64,000 nt of DNA from NCBI RefSeq assembly GCF_000004195.4, contig NC_030678.2:148074547-148138546 (forward strand), given 5' to 3'. Of this stretch, positions 22,801 to 33,870 are shown piece by piece (position 1 is the stretch's first letter; each line of letters opens with the position of its first letter). Source of the stretch: Xenopus tropicalis (lineage: Eukaryota; Chordata; Amphibia; Anura; Pipidae). Under the pieces are notes generated by a model. The model worked only from the letters and a program-made list of their open reading frames with translations, was not told the origin of the DNA and did not search any database. The position numbers and the translations under genes are program-made.

Positions 22801-25800
22801 CACAAAGAAGAGTCCTTGTATCAAACCAAGGTGAGTGGCTTAGTGATACTTCTTCATGACTTCAGGATATATATATATATATATAGAAGTCCAAGAATTG
22901 GGTGCACACCAGGATATTTTTTAAAAATTAAAACGTTACTTTTATTTAAACATGCTGTTAAAACAGGCCAACATTTCGGTCTCCTCCTAAGACCATTTTC
23001 CTCTTAGGAGGAGACCGAAACGTTGGCCTGTTTTAACAGCATGTTTAAATAAAAGTAACGTTTTAATTTTTAAAAAATATCCTGGTGTGCACCCAATTCT
23101 TGGACTTCTGGATAATTAGACACATGGAGGTAGCACCCAGGTGATTTATATTACAGGTTTGGTTTGCTGAAAATTTTGTGGACTGTATATATATATATAT
23201 ATATATATATATCACAGTATCTGTTCATTAATGTTGTATGTAGCACTAGTTAGCTTTAGTATCTTAACAGGATTCTGTTACAAAACGCATCACTTTATAG
23301 TTTTATAATTTTTTTTCAATTTCACACGAAGCTAGCCATATTCTTCATTTCCCAGTGTGCCTACTTGTGCTCTGATAAACTTCAGTCACACTTTACTGCT
23401 GAGCTGCAAGTTGGAGGGATATCACCCCCCCCCCCAACAGCCAATCAGCAGAACAATGGGAAGGTGACAGGAAACAGCTCCCTAACATCTACATTGCTAA
23501 CAATGCTCCCACACCTCACATAGTGGTAGATATGAGAATGGCACTCCAATCCAAATCTGCTTCACCCAAGTCATACCTTTTTCAGTTACATGGGAGTAGG
23601 AGAAACAATAGCTTATCCGAAAGCCATTGTATTGTGAAGTGCTGGCTCCATCTGGAAGCTCAGACTCAGGCACAATACACTGAGATGGCGCCTACACACC
23701 AATATTGCAGCTAAAAAAATACTATTGTTGTTTCAAGAATAAACTTTTACATGGTAGAGTGAACTATTTGCTATGTAAACAGTGTAATTTAGAAATAAAA
23801 AATACCTCATAAATATCATGCCAGAATCCCTTTAACCTAGGGGCATAGCAAATATACACAGATAGGGACATATCCCAACCCATATCCTAACTTAGTGTAA
23901 AATTGCTCAGATTGCTCTTCTGAGCGCAATTGCAATTTTCATAATAATTTTTTAGTTTTTATGATATCAGCAGACATCTTCCCCTTTTGTTCTGTCCCAT
24001 GACTCCTTTCCCATGAAATGTTTTAGTAAATTACTCCTACTTGGGAAGGGATAGCTAAGCTTATTATTTCCAAACCGTAAAATGAAAAAAAAACCATGCT
24101 TTATCATAATACAGTCCTAAAAGCAGTTTCCATGTTCTATAAAATTCTGTTTTTCTTCAACAGTATGAGAAGCTGCAGGGACAATCTAGGACTGATGGTG
24201 ATGAACTGAGAAAGTCAAAGGTGGAAAGCTCCGAGCTGAATCACATGATTAAAAGGCTAAACTCTGAAATCAACATTTTAAAAAATCAGGTACAATAGGG
24301 GCGACAGAAAAGTGGGGGAAGATTGGGAGTTTAAACTTCTTGTCATGTTCAAATCTGCTTTTTTAGCAGATTAATGATCATGTGAACCACTTGCACTGCA
24401 GGATTTCCATGGGCCTCACATGGAACAGGAATTAAAGGTGGAGTGTGCATTTCATTTGATGCATTTATTAAAGGGGATGTTAAACTGAAAATTGAAGGGC
24501 CCCTGTCAGAAAAACAATTTGTAATTCATCTTTGTTATTAAAAATGTTTAGTTTTGAATCTACAGACCAGGATCAGCACTTCTAAAACTCCACTCTCTGC
24601 TCTCTCTTTGGAAGGGATCACCGACACCAACTTGTGTTCTGCCCAAACAGGAAGTTGACACTGAACCGGTTACTATGCATGCCTTCTCTCTGCTGCATTA
24701 TTTGCATTTCATTGATTGGATTGGCTGAATATTGCCAACCAATGGTATGAAAGATATGCAAATGAAGCAGGAGAGGGAAGGCATGCATAGCAACCAGTCC
24801 AGTGTCAACTTCCTGTTTGGGCAGAATGCAAGTTGTTTTTGTGGTCCCTTACAAAGAGAGAGCAGAGCAGAGAGAGTTTTGACAGCACTGATCCTACATT
24901 TTAAATAGTAAAGGTGATTTAACAAAATGTTTTTTCAAGAGGGGGCTGTTCAAATTTATAGTATTGTCTAAAGGTGAACATCCCCTTTATACAGCACCCA
25001 AATGTGCCATTCCAGTGAAAAAAAAAAAAAAAAATAGACAATAGCCAAGTATCAAACATGTTAGGGAGCCATAGTTATCCCCCGAACATGATACTGAGCG
25101 CCTGGGCAATTGCCCATTAAAACCTACCCTGGTAGAGCACAAGATACACAAAAAAGTATGGAAGATTGAAATCTGTTGAATTACTTCTACATTGGCTTTA
25201 AGTCTATTAAATGAATATGAAGGTAACTTTAAAGTAAAACATCCCTAATGGGAGTCTCGATAATTTCATCCAACCATTGGCTTTGTATGTCTATACCATG
25301 GTCATTTCCAGTTTCTTGAGAATGAGAACACAGAGAAGAAATGGGGAGAGAGATAGATGAAATCTTTAGAGATTAGACAAGGAGTGCAGGGGGATGAAAA
25401 CCATTAGGAGAGTGGGCCTATGGTATAGTTCTCTGGTGAACCCTTGGCACCCCAGTGCGACACTGGTTTGGCACCAGTATGGCTCCCCTGTCTGCATACT
25501 ACTCTGTCTCTGTTTGCTCTCATTACTGACCTTCATATATATTTCATTTATTAATGTTCTAATGTGCTGCTCTGCAGGCCTGGATTACTGAGGTCTGATT
25601 AAGTTACAAAAAGTGTTAAAATATTGTTGAATATTTCAATTCCAACTTCACATAAAAGTAACTAGTAGTAACTAGTAGTCTCCTAACAAATTATATTTTG
25701 CCTCTTTTATAATTAGTGTGCCAAACTGCAGATGACCATTGCTGAGACTGAGCAACATGGGGAAGTTACATTAAAGGGTGCAAAACAACAGTCACAAGAC

Positions 25801-26245
25801 CTGAAGGCTGCTCTGCAGAAGGCCAAGCAGGACATGGCTCGCCAGATGATGGAACTTCAGGAGCTGATTAATGCCAAACTGGCACTGGACATTGAGATCG
25901 CCACCTACAGGAAACTGTTAGAAGTAGAAGAGAACAAGTGAGCAATCTTGTTATTTATATTATTTTATATTATGGCATGAATAGCAACAGAAGTGCAACC
26001 TCATTCTAAATTGATCTATGGTATCCAAATTATCAACCAACCAATCATTACTGGAACAGAGAGAAGAATAACAAATATTTTCTTTTTTAATGGCAGCTTC
26101 ACCAGAAAAAATGCTGAAATGGTAAATGCATGTAAGTATCATCTTCAGTTGCCTTGTCTATACACTGTATATATATAAATATATATCTGTCCTTCCTTTT
26201 TCTATGATACCTAATCAAACATTTTTGTTGGCAGCTGTCAATTAG
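10877..26245 (+). CDS. Type II keratin (gene A), short head and near-absent tail
   Basis: Nine exons: 10877-11104, 18236-18450, 21524-21584, 21670-21765, 22669-22830, 24164-24289, 25717-25937, 26097-26131, 26235-26245. All introns are GT-AG. Exon sizes 61, 96, 126, 221 and 35 match gene B and the type II keratin pattern. The predicted product is 384 residues: head about 1-58 without glycine loops; rod about 59-370 with initiation motif [19 protein letters not shown] and termination motif [19 protein letters not shown]; tail only about 15 residues. Exon 5 is 162 bp, one codon shorter than in gene B. A TAG comes three codons into exon 9, followed in frame by glycine-rich tail-like codons up to about 26347. 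Skipping this stop needs the GTAAAT donor at 26122 plus the acceptor before 26246. As a type II keratin it should pair with a type I keratin in epithelial filaments; its tissue cannot be told from sequence. The start is the first ATG after the TATA box. Confidence 0.85.
11542..12141. mobile_element. T2/Kolobok-like MITE (gene A intron 1)
   Basis: It begins TTAAAGGAGAACTAAAGC and ends TTTAGTTCTCCTTTAA, a terminal inverted repeat including the TTAA target. The 600-bp interior is non-coding. A partial copy of the same family lies at 21866-22255. Confidence 0.85.
12366..17985 (-). mobile_element. CR1-type LINE, 5'-truncated, antisense in gene A intron 1
   Basis: The element runs on the minus strand from about 17985 to 12366. 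Its 3' tip carries tandem TACTATGT octamers (12366-12381), like the octamer tails of CR1 elements. Next to it is a 3' segment also found at 43247-43330. The reverse transcriptase ORF occupies 17986-16317, and the 3' part is split by the 41-bp array. The endonuclease half of ORF2 is absent, as expected for 5' truncation during target-primed insertion. Confidence 0.85.
12580..16349. repeat. 41-bp minisatellite, about 90 copies, within CR1 3' end
   Basis: The unit cttgtactgagagctatctc plus ccctacccctgtattccctca repeats with a 41-bp period for about 3.8 kb, with small variants (ctacc/atacc/ataac) and scattered one-base indels. The first unit at the CR1 3' side reads tactaagag, as does the single unit in the other CR1 copy (43327-43361). 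All later units read tactgagag. The array begins at the last codons of the LINE reverse transcriptase ORF. Confidence 0.97.
16317..17986 (-). pseudogene. CR1 LINE ORF2 reverse transcriptase fragment
   Basis: Reading on the minus strand, two overlapping ORFs (17986-16709 and 16745-16317) form one reverse transcriptase and C-terminal segment split by a one-base deletion near 16727, judged against the intact frame of the copy at 43565-43876. Motifs in order: [64 protein letters not shown], the catalytic FADD in SVFADDTKL, then [19 protein letters not shown] and [15 protein letters not shown]. These are typical of CR1 non-LTR retrotransposons. There is no endonuclease domain and no upstream ORF1, so the copy is dead. 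It lies antisense in intron 1 of keratin gene A. Confidence 0.9.
17990..18176. mobile_element. T2-type MITE remnant
   Basis: The right end reads ttacttgtcctttaa, resembling the terminal repeat of TTAA-flanked MITEs. No left end remains because the CR1 copy abuts it. It lies just before exon 2 of gene A. Confidence 0.4.
18715..18795 (-). mobile_element. CR1 3'-end fragment (gene A intron 2)
   Basis: The words ttgggttgaaaaaaaaagacat followed by caatttcaacc correspond to the LINE 3' tip at 12395-12435. This is a very short 5'-truncated insertion in the same orientation. Confidence 0.5.
19070..19210. mobile_element. Degraded hAT MITE copy
   Basis: The pieces tgaaattcgcttcaaatcc, atgcctgccaaa and tttcacccatcattag match, in diverged form, the end of the hAT MITE at 57255-57570. 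Target duplications were not identified. Confidence 0.4.
20395..20895. mobile_element. Foldback Harbinger-like MITE, near-perfect palindrome
   Basis: The outer ends are GGGGCTGATTTACT and AGTAAATCAGCCCC, flanked by CTA on both sides (20392-20394 and 20896-20898). Almost the whole 501 bp is an inverted repeat centred near 20643 with a loop of about 3 nt. The arms diverge mainly near 20440-20465 against 20820-20860. It lies in intron 2 of gene A. Confidence 0.85.
21866..22340. mobile_element. Truncated T2 MITE joined to another MITE fragment
   Basis: It starts TTAAAGGAGAACTAAAGCC and follows the 11542-12141 element through agcccaaggcaatcacagtc and tgctgctgtcac to about 22255. It then changes to taactaagatataattaatc, which belongs to the CAGGTATGGGATCC MITE family. 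The expected right terminal repeat is missing. Confidence 0.6.
22885..23109. repeat. Inverted repeat, 107-bp arms (gene A intron 5)
   Basis: The left arm 22885-22991 (starting agaagtccaagaattgggtg) is mirrored by 23003-23109 (ending ttcttggacttct). An 11-nt loop (accattttcct) separates them, and very few mismatches were seen by eye. A dinucleotide AT run lies just upstream at about 22869-22884. Confidence 0.9.
23185..23212. repeat. (TA)n microsatellite
   Basis: A run of about 14 TA dinucleotides in intron 5 of gene A. Confidence 0.9.
24468..24990. mobile_element. T2-type MITE (gene A intron 6)
   Basis: The left end TTAAAGGGGATGTTAAAC and right end GTGAACATCCCCTTTAT are inverted, with a TTAA target at the left and a decayed copy (TTAT) at the right. 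The interior is non-coding. Confidence 0.7.
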
Positions 26246-26582
26246 GATGCCACTGGAACTGGTAAAGAAATACGATTTGAAACTGAGCATGATGTTGGAA
26301 GTGGCTATGGTGCTGGATATGGAAATGCTGTTACAAGTATCCGAGATTAGTTACTTATGCCTCTGCCCGGAGTGCAGGAGTACTAATGGGCATGACATTG
26401 CTTACCTTAGTATTAAAGCACTTGCAGCAGGGTCAAATCTGCTCTCTGCACCTCCCACCGGTTCCAGAGTGCAGTGCTGTGCCCAGTGAGGGGGGACCAT
26501 TGAATATATTTTAGTTTTCTAAAGAAGAATGTAAAACATTGTTTTTGTGTTTTTTAATGGTTTTCCTTTAATGTATTTCCTT

Positions 26583-26588
26583 AATAAA
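26583..26588 (+). terminator. Polyadenylation signal of gene A
   Basis: AATAAA about 340 bp after the canonical stop codon; a second AATAAA-like word follows near 26630. Confidence 0.7.
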
Positions 26589-26605
26589 CAGAAATTATTT
26601 TGGCA

Positions 26606-28060
26606 TTCGGTCTGCTGTTGTAAAAGTTAATAAAAGTTAGGAGAAACTGTCTTTACAAGGTAATATGCACAATCTTTCACCTATGATAATAATTTACATG
26701 GGACCCAGGCACATTACTGACATTATGCATATCAGTACTGTATGGACCAATCAGTGTATTCCACAAATATTATCTGGTCTCAAAATTGTAGTTGGGATCC
26801 AACTGGTGCTGGTCCACACAGTTGTAATAAATCTTCTCTCAAGGATTTTTTTTCTCTTTGATTAAGAGAGTGATGTTTCTTTTGAAAACAGTCATATACA
26901 GAATCGGAGGGCAAGAGGGCTCAATTATGAACATAAGGTGTAGTTGCCAGTCACAACCAATCAGAAGTTAGATTTCAGTCCACTATCAGAAAATAAAAGC
27001 AAAGTGCCGATTGGCTGCAGCAGACAACTAAGATTGTGTTGTTTAGAAGGTATGCTTATAAATGGACTGTAAATGCAAGTTAATGCAAGTGTCATATCAA
27101 ATGGTGTCTAGCTCTGTGTTACAGTGGTCAGAGTCAGACTGGGGTTCCGGGGTCCCACCACCCAGCCTCCCCCACTCCCCAGCCACCACTGTTTCTGCTC
27201 CTCTATTTGCTTCACTGTTAAAAATTAAAGATGAAACGCCATGAAACACAAGGCTAGAACAGAACATGCATAGATGGGACAGGACAGCCATTCAATAGGC
27301 CAGTGACCAGTCTGCAGCTTGTCTACTTAAAAATGTCCAACTCCAAGCATCAGACCTTCCAAGTGGATTCCTTAGAAAACTGCAGAAGTCACTATCCTGA
27401 GGGTAGTAAACCCAGGACTCTAATCCATCTGATTTTCCAGCAACAAGCTGCTCACTAGCTATCCTGATCCTATCTCTCACTCCAACAGCTAATACAGAAC
27501 TATTCTCACACCAACTTTACCTACTGGGCCTACCTATGCCCAGGCTCAGAGTACCATCCACCCTTCTCAACAAGTGGGATTAAAGCACATATTGGCTTTT
27601 CCTTTTATAGAATAGAACAATGGTATCTACTGGCCAGTTACTGTACTGCCCAAAAAATACTTTAACCCAGGTAAACAGCTTCCCCTTCCAACTGTAAATT
27701 AGGTCCAGGGTCTGTTTGCTCCTTCACTCAACAACCATACAGGTAGGTTAAATGACTGCTGTTAAAATTGGACCTGCTGTGTGTGAATATCATAGAGACC
27801 TTAGATTGTAAGCTCCACTTGGGCAGGACCTTATGTGAATGATGAACATTTTTTGTAAAGCAGAAATGTGTCAGTGCTATATAAATAGAAGATAATAATA
27901 ACCATCTTCCACAGAAAGACATTGTAAAAACTATGATTCTTGAGCTGAAATGCTGTATAATGACTTACCAGAGCACATCACTGTTATACCCATTGGTAAG
28001 CGTTATAGAAAGAGCCATTGTCAGCCCGGATTCACCTCACCTAACCTGGTGTGAGATTTC
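26606..28060. other. Intergenic between keratin genes, part 1
   Basis: No gene recognised. Bases 27806-27902 (attgtaagctccacttgggc to atataaatag) are a short copy of the SINE-like tail also found at 29039 and 54557. Near 27127 the word cagagtcagactgggg resembles a MITE start also seen at 49014. Confidence 0.45.
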
Positions 28061-28076
28061 ATACTTCTGTTCATTT

Positions 28077-28190
28077 TCAGCCTTAAATGACAAGCTAGAG
28101 GAACTCAAGGAACACAGGAAGAACAGAATCTCCACTGTATGCTGGGGTTACAAGAGCAAGAGGCACATTTGATTACTTAATAAAGATTCC
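28077..28190 (+). other. Possible orphan 3'-terminal exon
   Basis: A good acceptor (cttctgttcattttcag) is followed by an open stretch reading LNDKLEELKEHRKNR with a helical, charged look. It ends with a stop at 28172 and an AATAAA at about 28180. No upstream exon was identified and the sequence matches no family I recognise. It could be a chance combination. Confidence 0.25.
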
Positions 28191-28849
28191 GAACAGACAT
28201 AATGTCCCCTCTTTCTTTGTGCAGCACATTCATAAGTCAGAGCAGTTTCTAATAACCCCTAATGAAGTCAAAGAGAGTTGCAGAATGGCTTTCTTGTGAA
28301 CTAAGGACAAGGAAATCTCTGGTTTCCTCCTCTCCCTGTCTAGGGAGTGAACTGAGCAAACTGTCATAAGAATTTTAATCGCAAAAAAGGATTTTCATAG
28401 ACTTTTGGCTGTATTTTATTTAACCTTGGCCTCAGGCAAGGACAGAACTCGGGGTAGACAGAAGAAGTATGTTCCTAGGGTGCAACAGTGCAGAGGGGGC
28501 ACATATTTCTTACCTTCCTACCCCTAGTCCAAGCCCTCCAGTCCTGCTTACAACCTTTGTGCCGTATGCAACATCACATGGGGGAGGGAGATGGCTGGTT
28601 GGCATGGCCTGCACTGGCCTTAGCAGGAAAACCACATTGTCCCTATTTAAGTTTAGCAGTAAACATTTTAGACCAGTGAGCTACCAACAGTTCTTTGTTG
28701 ATTTTTTTTTTTTTACTTCGTTTCTAGACGTTGGGTTCACACATTTACCACCAATACACAAAAAAAGCCACATGATTTAATCATCTTACAAAAATTAAAC
28801 AAATGACACTTAAATCAGAACTTCCTTTTTCCTTTTTCAGAACTTTTTT

Positions 28850-28975
28850 TTCCTTTTTCTCTGTAATAATAAAACAGTGTCTTGTACTTGATGGTAACTA
28901 AGTTGTGTGAATCAATATTGGTAGCAAAACAATCCTGTTGGATCTGTTTCAGTGTTTTTAAGTAGTCTTTATGTA
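28850..28975. mobile_element. Fragment of CAGGTATGGGATCC-type MITE
   Basis: The words ctgtaataataaaacagtgt and cttgtacttgatggtaacta, with caaaacaatcctgttgg, match the interior of the complete element at 51938-52253. Confidence 0.6.
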
Positions 28976-29038
28976 CAGTGATTTTCACATCAGCACTTAT
29001 ATTTGCCTATTTGTATCTGTAAGTTACCCTCCCATATA

Positions 29039-29252
29039 GATTGTAAGCTCTACGGGGCAGGGACCTCCACCCTCTTGTGTCTTTGACTCTTAACTTATCT
29101 CAACTGTATCTTGTATTTATTTGTATTTATTGTTATACTTTGTATTTATCTATTATCTTATTAACCCCCTGTTTGTATTAATGTATTCTACTGTACAGCG
29201 CTGCGTACATAAGTAGCACTTTATAAATAAAAATATACATACATACATACAT
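29039..29252 (+). mobile_element. SINE-like / LINE 3'-end copy with CATA tail
   Basis: It starts attgtaagctctacggggca and ends with gcgctgcgta, gcactttataaataaa and an (ATAC)n tail. A parallel copy at 54557-54765 and a short one at 27806-27902 share these blocks in the same order. The interior is AT-rich and non-coding. Confidence 0.65.
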
Positions 29253-29858
29253 TCCAGCACAGAGTAGCAAACCTTCATCCCCCTTCCCACCTCTACCTGC
29301 ATGCTGACTTGCCAATGTGTTTGCATTATAAATGCTCCCCTACCAGAAAGCCAGCGGTGAGCAGAAATTTAAATGCACCATTTAAATGCTTTAGTGTTAC
29401 GCCACTCACTTCTCCTAAATCATGGCTACCAATCAACATTTACGTCCACATGAGAGGGATTTTTGTTGAGGACATACCCTTCTCATTCATTTACAAAGCA
29501 GAAAGAATTCTGGGGAAGAAAGCCCAACATAGCTCCTTAAATTTCCATTAACCTAGAATACCTTAGAGGCTGAACCTCAACCCCTGGGTTTAAAGCAAAG
29601 TTAGGACAGTGTGCCAATCAGATTTCAAACGAGAAACTAGTTTTGCCCTTTATGGGGCTCATCAGTGCAGAGCAGGGGCTTCCAATAAACATATGTAGAG
29701 GAAGGGAACATTTGGATGTGAAGATACCCTCCTTATTCATATCTAAAGCAATGGAATTCTAGAAAGCCCAGAATTGACCTCACCCGCTGGGTTGGGGAGT
29801 CCGATTCAATCAACACACTGTCTTTGCTTTGAAATCCAGTTGGTTTGATCCTCTAGAG

Positions 29859-30070
29859 CAGGGGTCCCCAACCTTTTTTACTAGTGAGCACCATTTAGAG
29901 GCTGTAACTGGTTATTTTGTAGCCCAACCTGGACTGGCAGACTAAAAGAGGCTCTGTTTGGCACTCTTTATGCCGCCAAGTTAGAAATTAAAAAATAAGC
30001 ACCTGATTTGAGGCCATGGGAGCAACATCCAAGGGGTTGGTGAGCAACATGTTACTCCTGAGCCACTGAT
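29859..30070. mobile_element. hAT-like repeat, 3'-truncated
   Basis: It starts CAGGGGTCCCCAACC and follows the complete copy at 36683-36972 (gtagcccaa, gactggcagacta, gaggctctgtttg, gagcaacatgtt). The right terminal repeat is absent. Confidence 0.7.
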
Positions 30071-32460
30071 GCCTGTTGTTGAATTTCCCCCATGACAGCC
30101 TACATCAAGCTAGGGAATGTAGATCAGAATTAAGGATTTAACAATTTATGTTTATAAAAAAAAAAAGGCTAGATACAAGGTTTTTTTTGTGGGAGGGATA
30201 CATATAAAATTAATAATAATAGTAACCGTTTTACCAGAAAATATTAAGAGCTTTCTCAGCAATCTGAATCATTTTACAGTCAAATAAAAATGCAAGAAAA
30301 TTCCTTTGCATAATTTCTATTAGAATCATATATTCTGCCACATATATTGTCCAGTAACTCTTAGCGGGCACACCCAAAAAGAACATCCCATTTGGGGTTG
30401 CCAGGAGGAATAAGGATAAACCCTGACTGCAAGGGCAGCAGAACGATTACTGCACCACAGCACAGGCCCATGTCAACTTTATTGAATATACTGGGGTAAA
30501 GCTTCAGGGTATAGTCTCCCTAGCTATCTCCATATAACTTTTCAAGCGGTGTGCTGAATACAAAGACAAATGGAGAAATATAGAATTACAAGCCACCCTA
30601 GTGTAATGTCAGATCATCTCCCCTTAAACAGAATATGCATATATAGTGCTCATAAATAAATAATTATTGGTCCATCCATTTTTCTATAAAAGTAAAAAAA
30701 ATGTCATTCATCATTTTCTCCTTATGTACTGTAGATCTCCCCCTTTAAATGAGAACAGAAGCCTATAAATACTAAGGCTAGAAGTGTATTTTTGCTGAAC
30801 TTACTGTATCAGCCCCTTCAGCACCTCTGTGATAAGGATTATTCGTGCCCTCATAGTTGTTCACAGGAGCTGTCCATCTTCTGAATATGTTAGGACATCT
30901 TTTGAGTGTCAGTGACACTGCACATGCTCAGTGTGCTCTTGGCTGATGAGAAGCAGAGCTCAGGGATGGTTAAAATACACATTACACAGGTTACAAAGCT
31001 AACATTACAAGGTTGATTATCAATAAATTCTAATGCACAATACACCGATTTCTGTGCTGCCAGGTAATGTGAATCTGAATTAATGACCAATTAGCTTTGT
31101 ATCATGAATTTTAATCTGTATACATATTTATACTTTTGAGCCACTCCATGAGCTTACTTACCTGACAGCAGCCCAGAGCATGTGTTGTGACTCAACAGAT
31201 AAGAAGATAGGGAGCTACCGGGGGCATCAGGAAGGCACACATCCTAGCAGCTAAAGGGAAGTGGTGGAGGTGGGCTGGTAACAGAAGCTGTTCTCCTTAA
31301 AGCCGCTTGTGTACAGCCCTGCACTTTGCACAATACCGCTGAACCATTCATGTATACAATCCAACACAGTACAGAAATCACATTTACTCATCTTTCCCCT
31401 CTATATTATAAAGGCTTGTAGAGCAAACCTTACTATAGTTAGAAGAGGAAACGCAACATTTGTAGTTTTAGAAATCTGCCCAAGGAAGAAAGGAAAGGAA
31501 CAAGTGATTATCTAAAGCTCAAGTTCTAAATATGTTTTCCTTTTGTTTATTTGTCAGTTTTCAAAAGATGACATGCTTGAGCGGGAGCATGTCCTTAGGC
31601 TACTGATGGGCCATGGGCATTGCCAGGAATATGCTGAAGGCAAGGCTGAATTTACACATTGTGCTGAATTTCTTGTGATTCCCATCTCTCTAGAAAGCAT
31701 ATTTACTTATGGCTCCAGATAACACAACATTCTGTCCGTTGGTAAACCCTTGGGTGACGTCTCATATTGGGCCCTAAATACCCCAGTATGAGCACATAGT
31801 CTCTGCTTGTGCTTTTGGAAAAGAGACTATGGGTTATTTGGTGAAAAAGATAGTTCTGATGGAAAAAAAACACAATTTTCCCTGAAATCCATACAGGTTT
31901 ATGACCTGGTTTGGAGTATGTCTCCCAGACAAAAATATTAAAGTTCAAGAATGTGTCAAAGTGTTAAATGAATGACCTATGATTACATCAATCACTTTAG
32001 TAAATCAATTATTTCCTATTTAAAGTATTACCTTGCTAGAAGATGGGTGGAGATCTAAAGGTACAGATATATATATTATTGTATTTATAGTAATTATAAT
32101 CTTACTAAATACTAAATAGAGGGCATACTGTAGGTCATTTATGAACACTGGGTGAATTTGCTCCTGGGCAGTAACCGGTGGCAATAAATCAGATGTTTGC
32201 TTTTGTTGTTCTACATGCAGCTTCCTAAAAAAAAAAACTAATCACTGACTGGTGATTGGTTGTTATGGTTTTAAATAAGCCTCATTGAATCTTGAGAAAG
32301 GAATGATGAATGCTACTACTGAGAAAGCAAAAGATACAGGTATAGCTTCACGGTTTCTGCATGCCTGTACCAAATGTTAACCTGCTCTATATATAACAGA
32401 TGAAGGAATTAAACTGTGTGTATCTTTGGGTCCCTTTTCATAAAGCACTGGTAGGGCACC
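30071..32460. other. Intergenic between keratin genes, part 2
   Basis: No gene recognised. Bases 32110-32290 (tcatttatgaacactgggt to tgattggttgttatgg) resemble a common frog repeat with a related copy near 60580-60720. The remainder shows no structure I can name. Confidence 0.4.
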
Positions 32461-32468
32461 ATCTAGAT

Positions 32469-32772
32469 CAGGGGTCCCCAGCCTTTCTTACCCATGAGCC
32501 ACACTCAGATATAAAGAGTGCAGGGAAGCCACACAAGCATGAAAAGAGTTTTTTTGGGATGCCAAATAAGGACTGAGATTGGCTATTTGGTAACCCCATG
32601 TGAACTGCTGGCCTGCACGGGCTCTGCTTGGAGTAAATCTGGATCTCTGTGCTTCTAAAACTAGTCTCCAAGCCAGAGATTCAAAAATGTGCTCCTGCTG
32701 TGAGGCCATTGTGAGCAACATCAAAAGGGGTTGGTGAGAAACTTGTTGCCCCTGAGCCACTGGTTGGAGATC
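32469..32772. mobile_element. hAT-like repeat (CAGGGGTCCCCA family)
   Basis: The start CAGGGGTCCCCAGCC is preceded by atctagat, and the right end is followed by atctaaat, an 8-bp duplication with one mismatch. Its interior matches the 36683 copy. Confidence 0.7.
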
Positions 32773-32780
32773 ATCTAAAT

Positions 32781-33862
32781 CATGCATTACAATTTTGGCC
32801 TCTTCTGAAACAAAATAAACTCATGAATATCCATGCTAGGGCACCTTTCCAACTATGAAGATAGGCTGGCCAAGTAGAGATCATTAACATTGAGGAAAAA
32901 GAGATTAAGTAAGAAAATAACCAGAAAACAATAGGATGCCTGGTTACCTAATCACTGGTTATTCTCAGGGTTTACAAAGGCAATCCTTGAAATCAAAAGA
33001 ATATTTGTTTCATTGCAGCCATACGATCCTACTAGAATGCCATTAGTGCAATAAATACTGCCTATACTGTGCAGAAATAGATTCTATATCAATGCACTTA
33101 TTTTTATGGTTTTATTGAGTTGCGTTTTCCTTTAATCAATGCCCACCTTACTGGACTAACATAATAGTCCAATTGCCAAGGCATACGCTTTGAAGAACTT
33201 GCTGTACTTTAATGCTAGTCCAGTGATGCCATGTTAGCTGCAGTACAGTATACTTTGATGACATCTATAATTATATCCATTACAAGTCCTGAATAATTAC
33301 ATAAGAGAGATTAGCAAAATATTATTCTTATGACACTTTTTGTTAAAGAGAAGTATACCTTGCCTGGCACAATGTATGGCAAAGCATTCAGTACTCTACT
33401 CTGTTCTTATTTTTGGTGGAAAATGGATTTAAAAAGGCTCTAGTGTATGACAATGGTAAAAATTACCCCCAGCCACATGTGGCTTCCACCACAGCTTCTG
33501 GGCCCCAGTGCTACTGCACTACATGCAGCATGGATAATTCTGACCTTGCTTGTAGTTGAAGCCCATCAGGAAGCCTTTGCCTGCTGCCTTCACAGGATGT
33601 ATGGAAATGTTTATACGCACACCGAAAATTAGAATTATTATTAGAATTATTCAGATTGTGTCTTCTATGAAAGAACAAAACAATGCTCAGACTGACTACC
33701 ATACACATTACATACATTAAGTAATGCCATAAAAAGTGCTAAACTTACTACTTCTTTAATAACCCACATCAACCAATAAGTAGATAGCTTTCAGTGGTCA
33801 CCAGTTTGGACATATACATCTGATTGTTTCATTATTTCTATAGGGTAGCACAAAAGTAATTG
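32781..33862. other. Intergenic between keratin genes, part 3
   Basis: No coding region, RNA gene or complete transposon was recognised. Confidence 0.4.
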
Positions 33863-33870
33863 CTAATTAC

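Noticed and set aside
26247..26489. 80-codon plus-strand ORF over gene A exon 9
   Set aside because: It is out of frame with the keratin reading frame and its sequence is not keratin-like.
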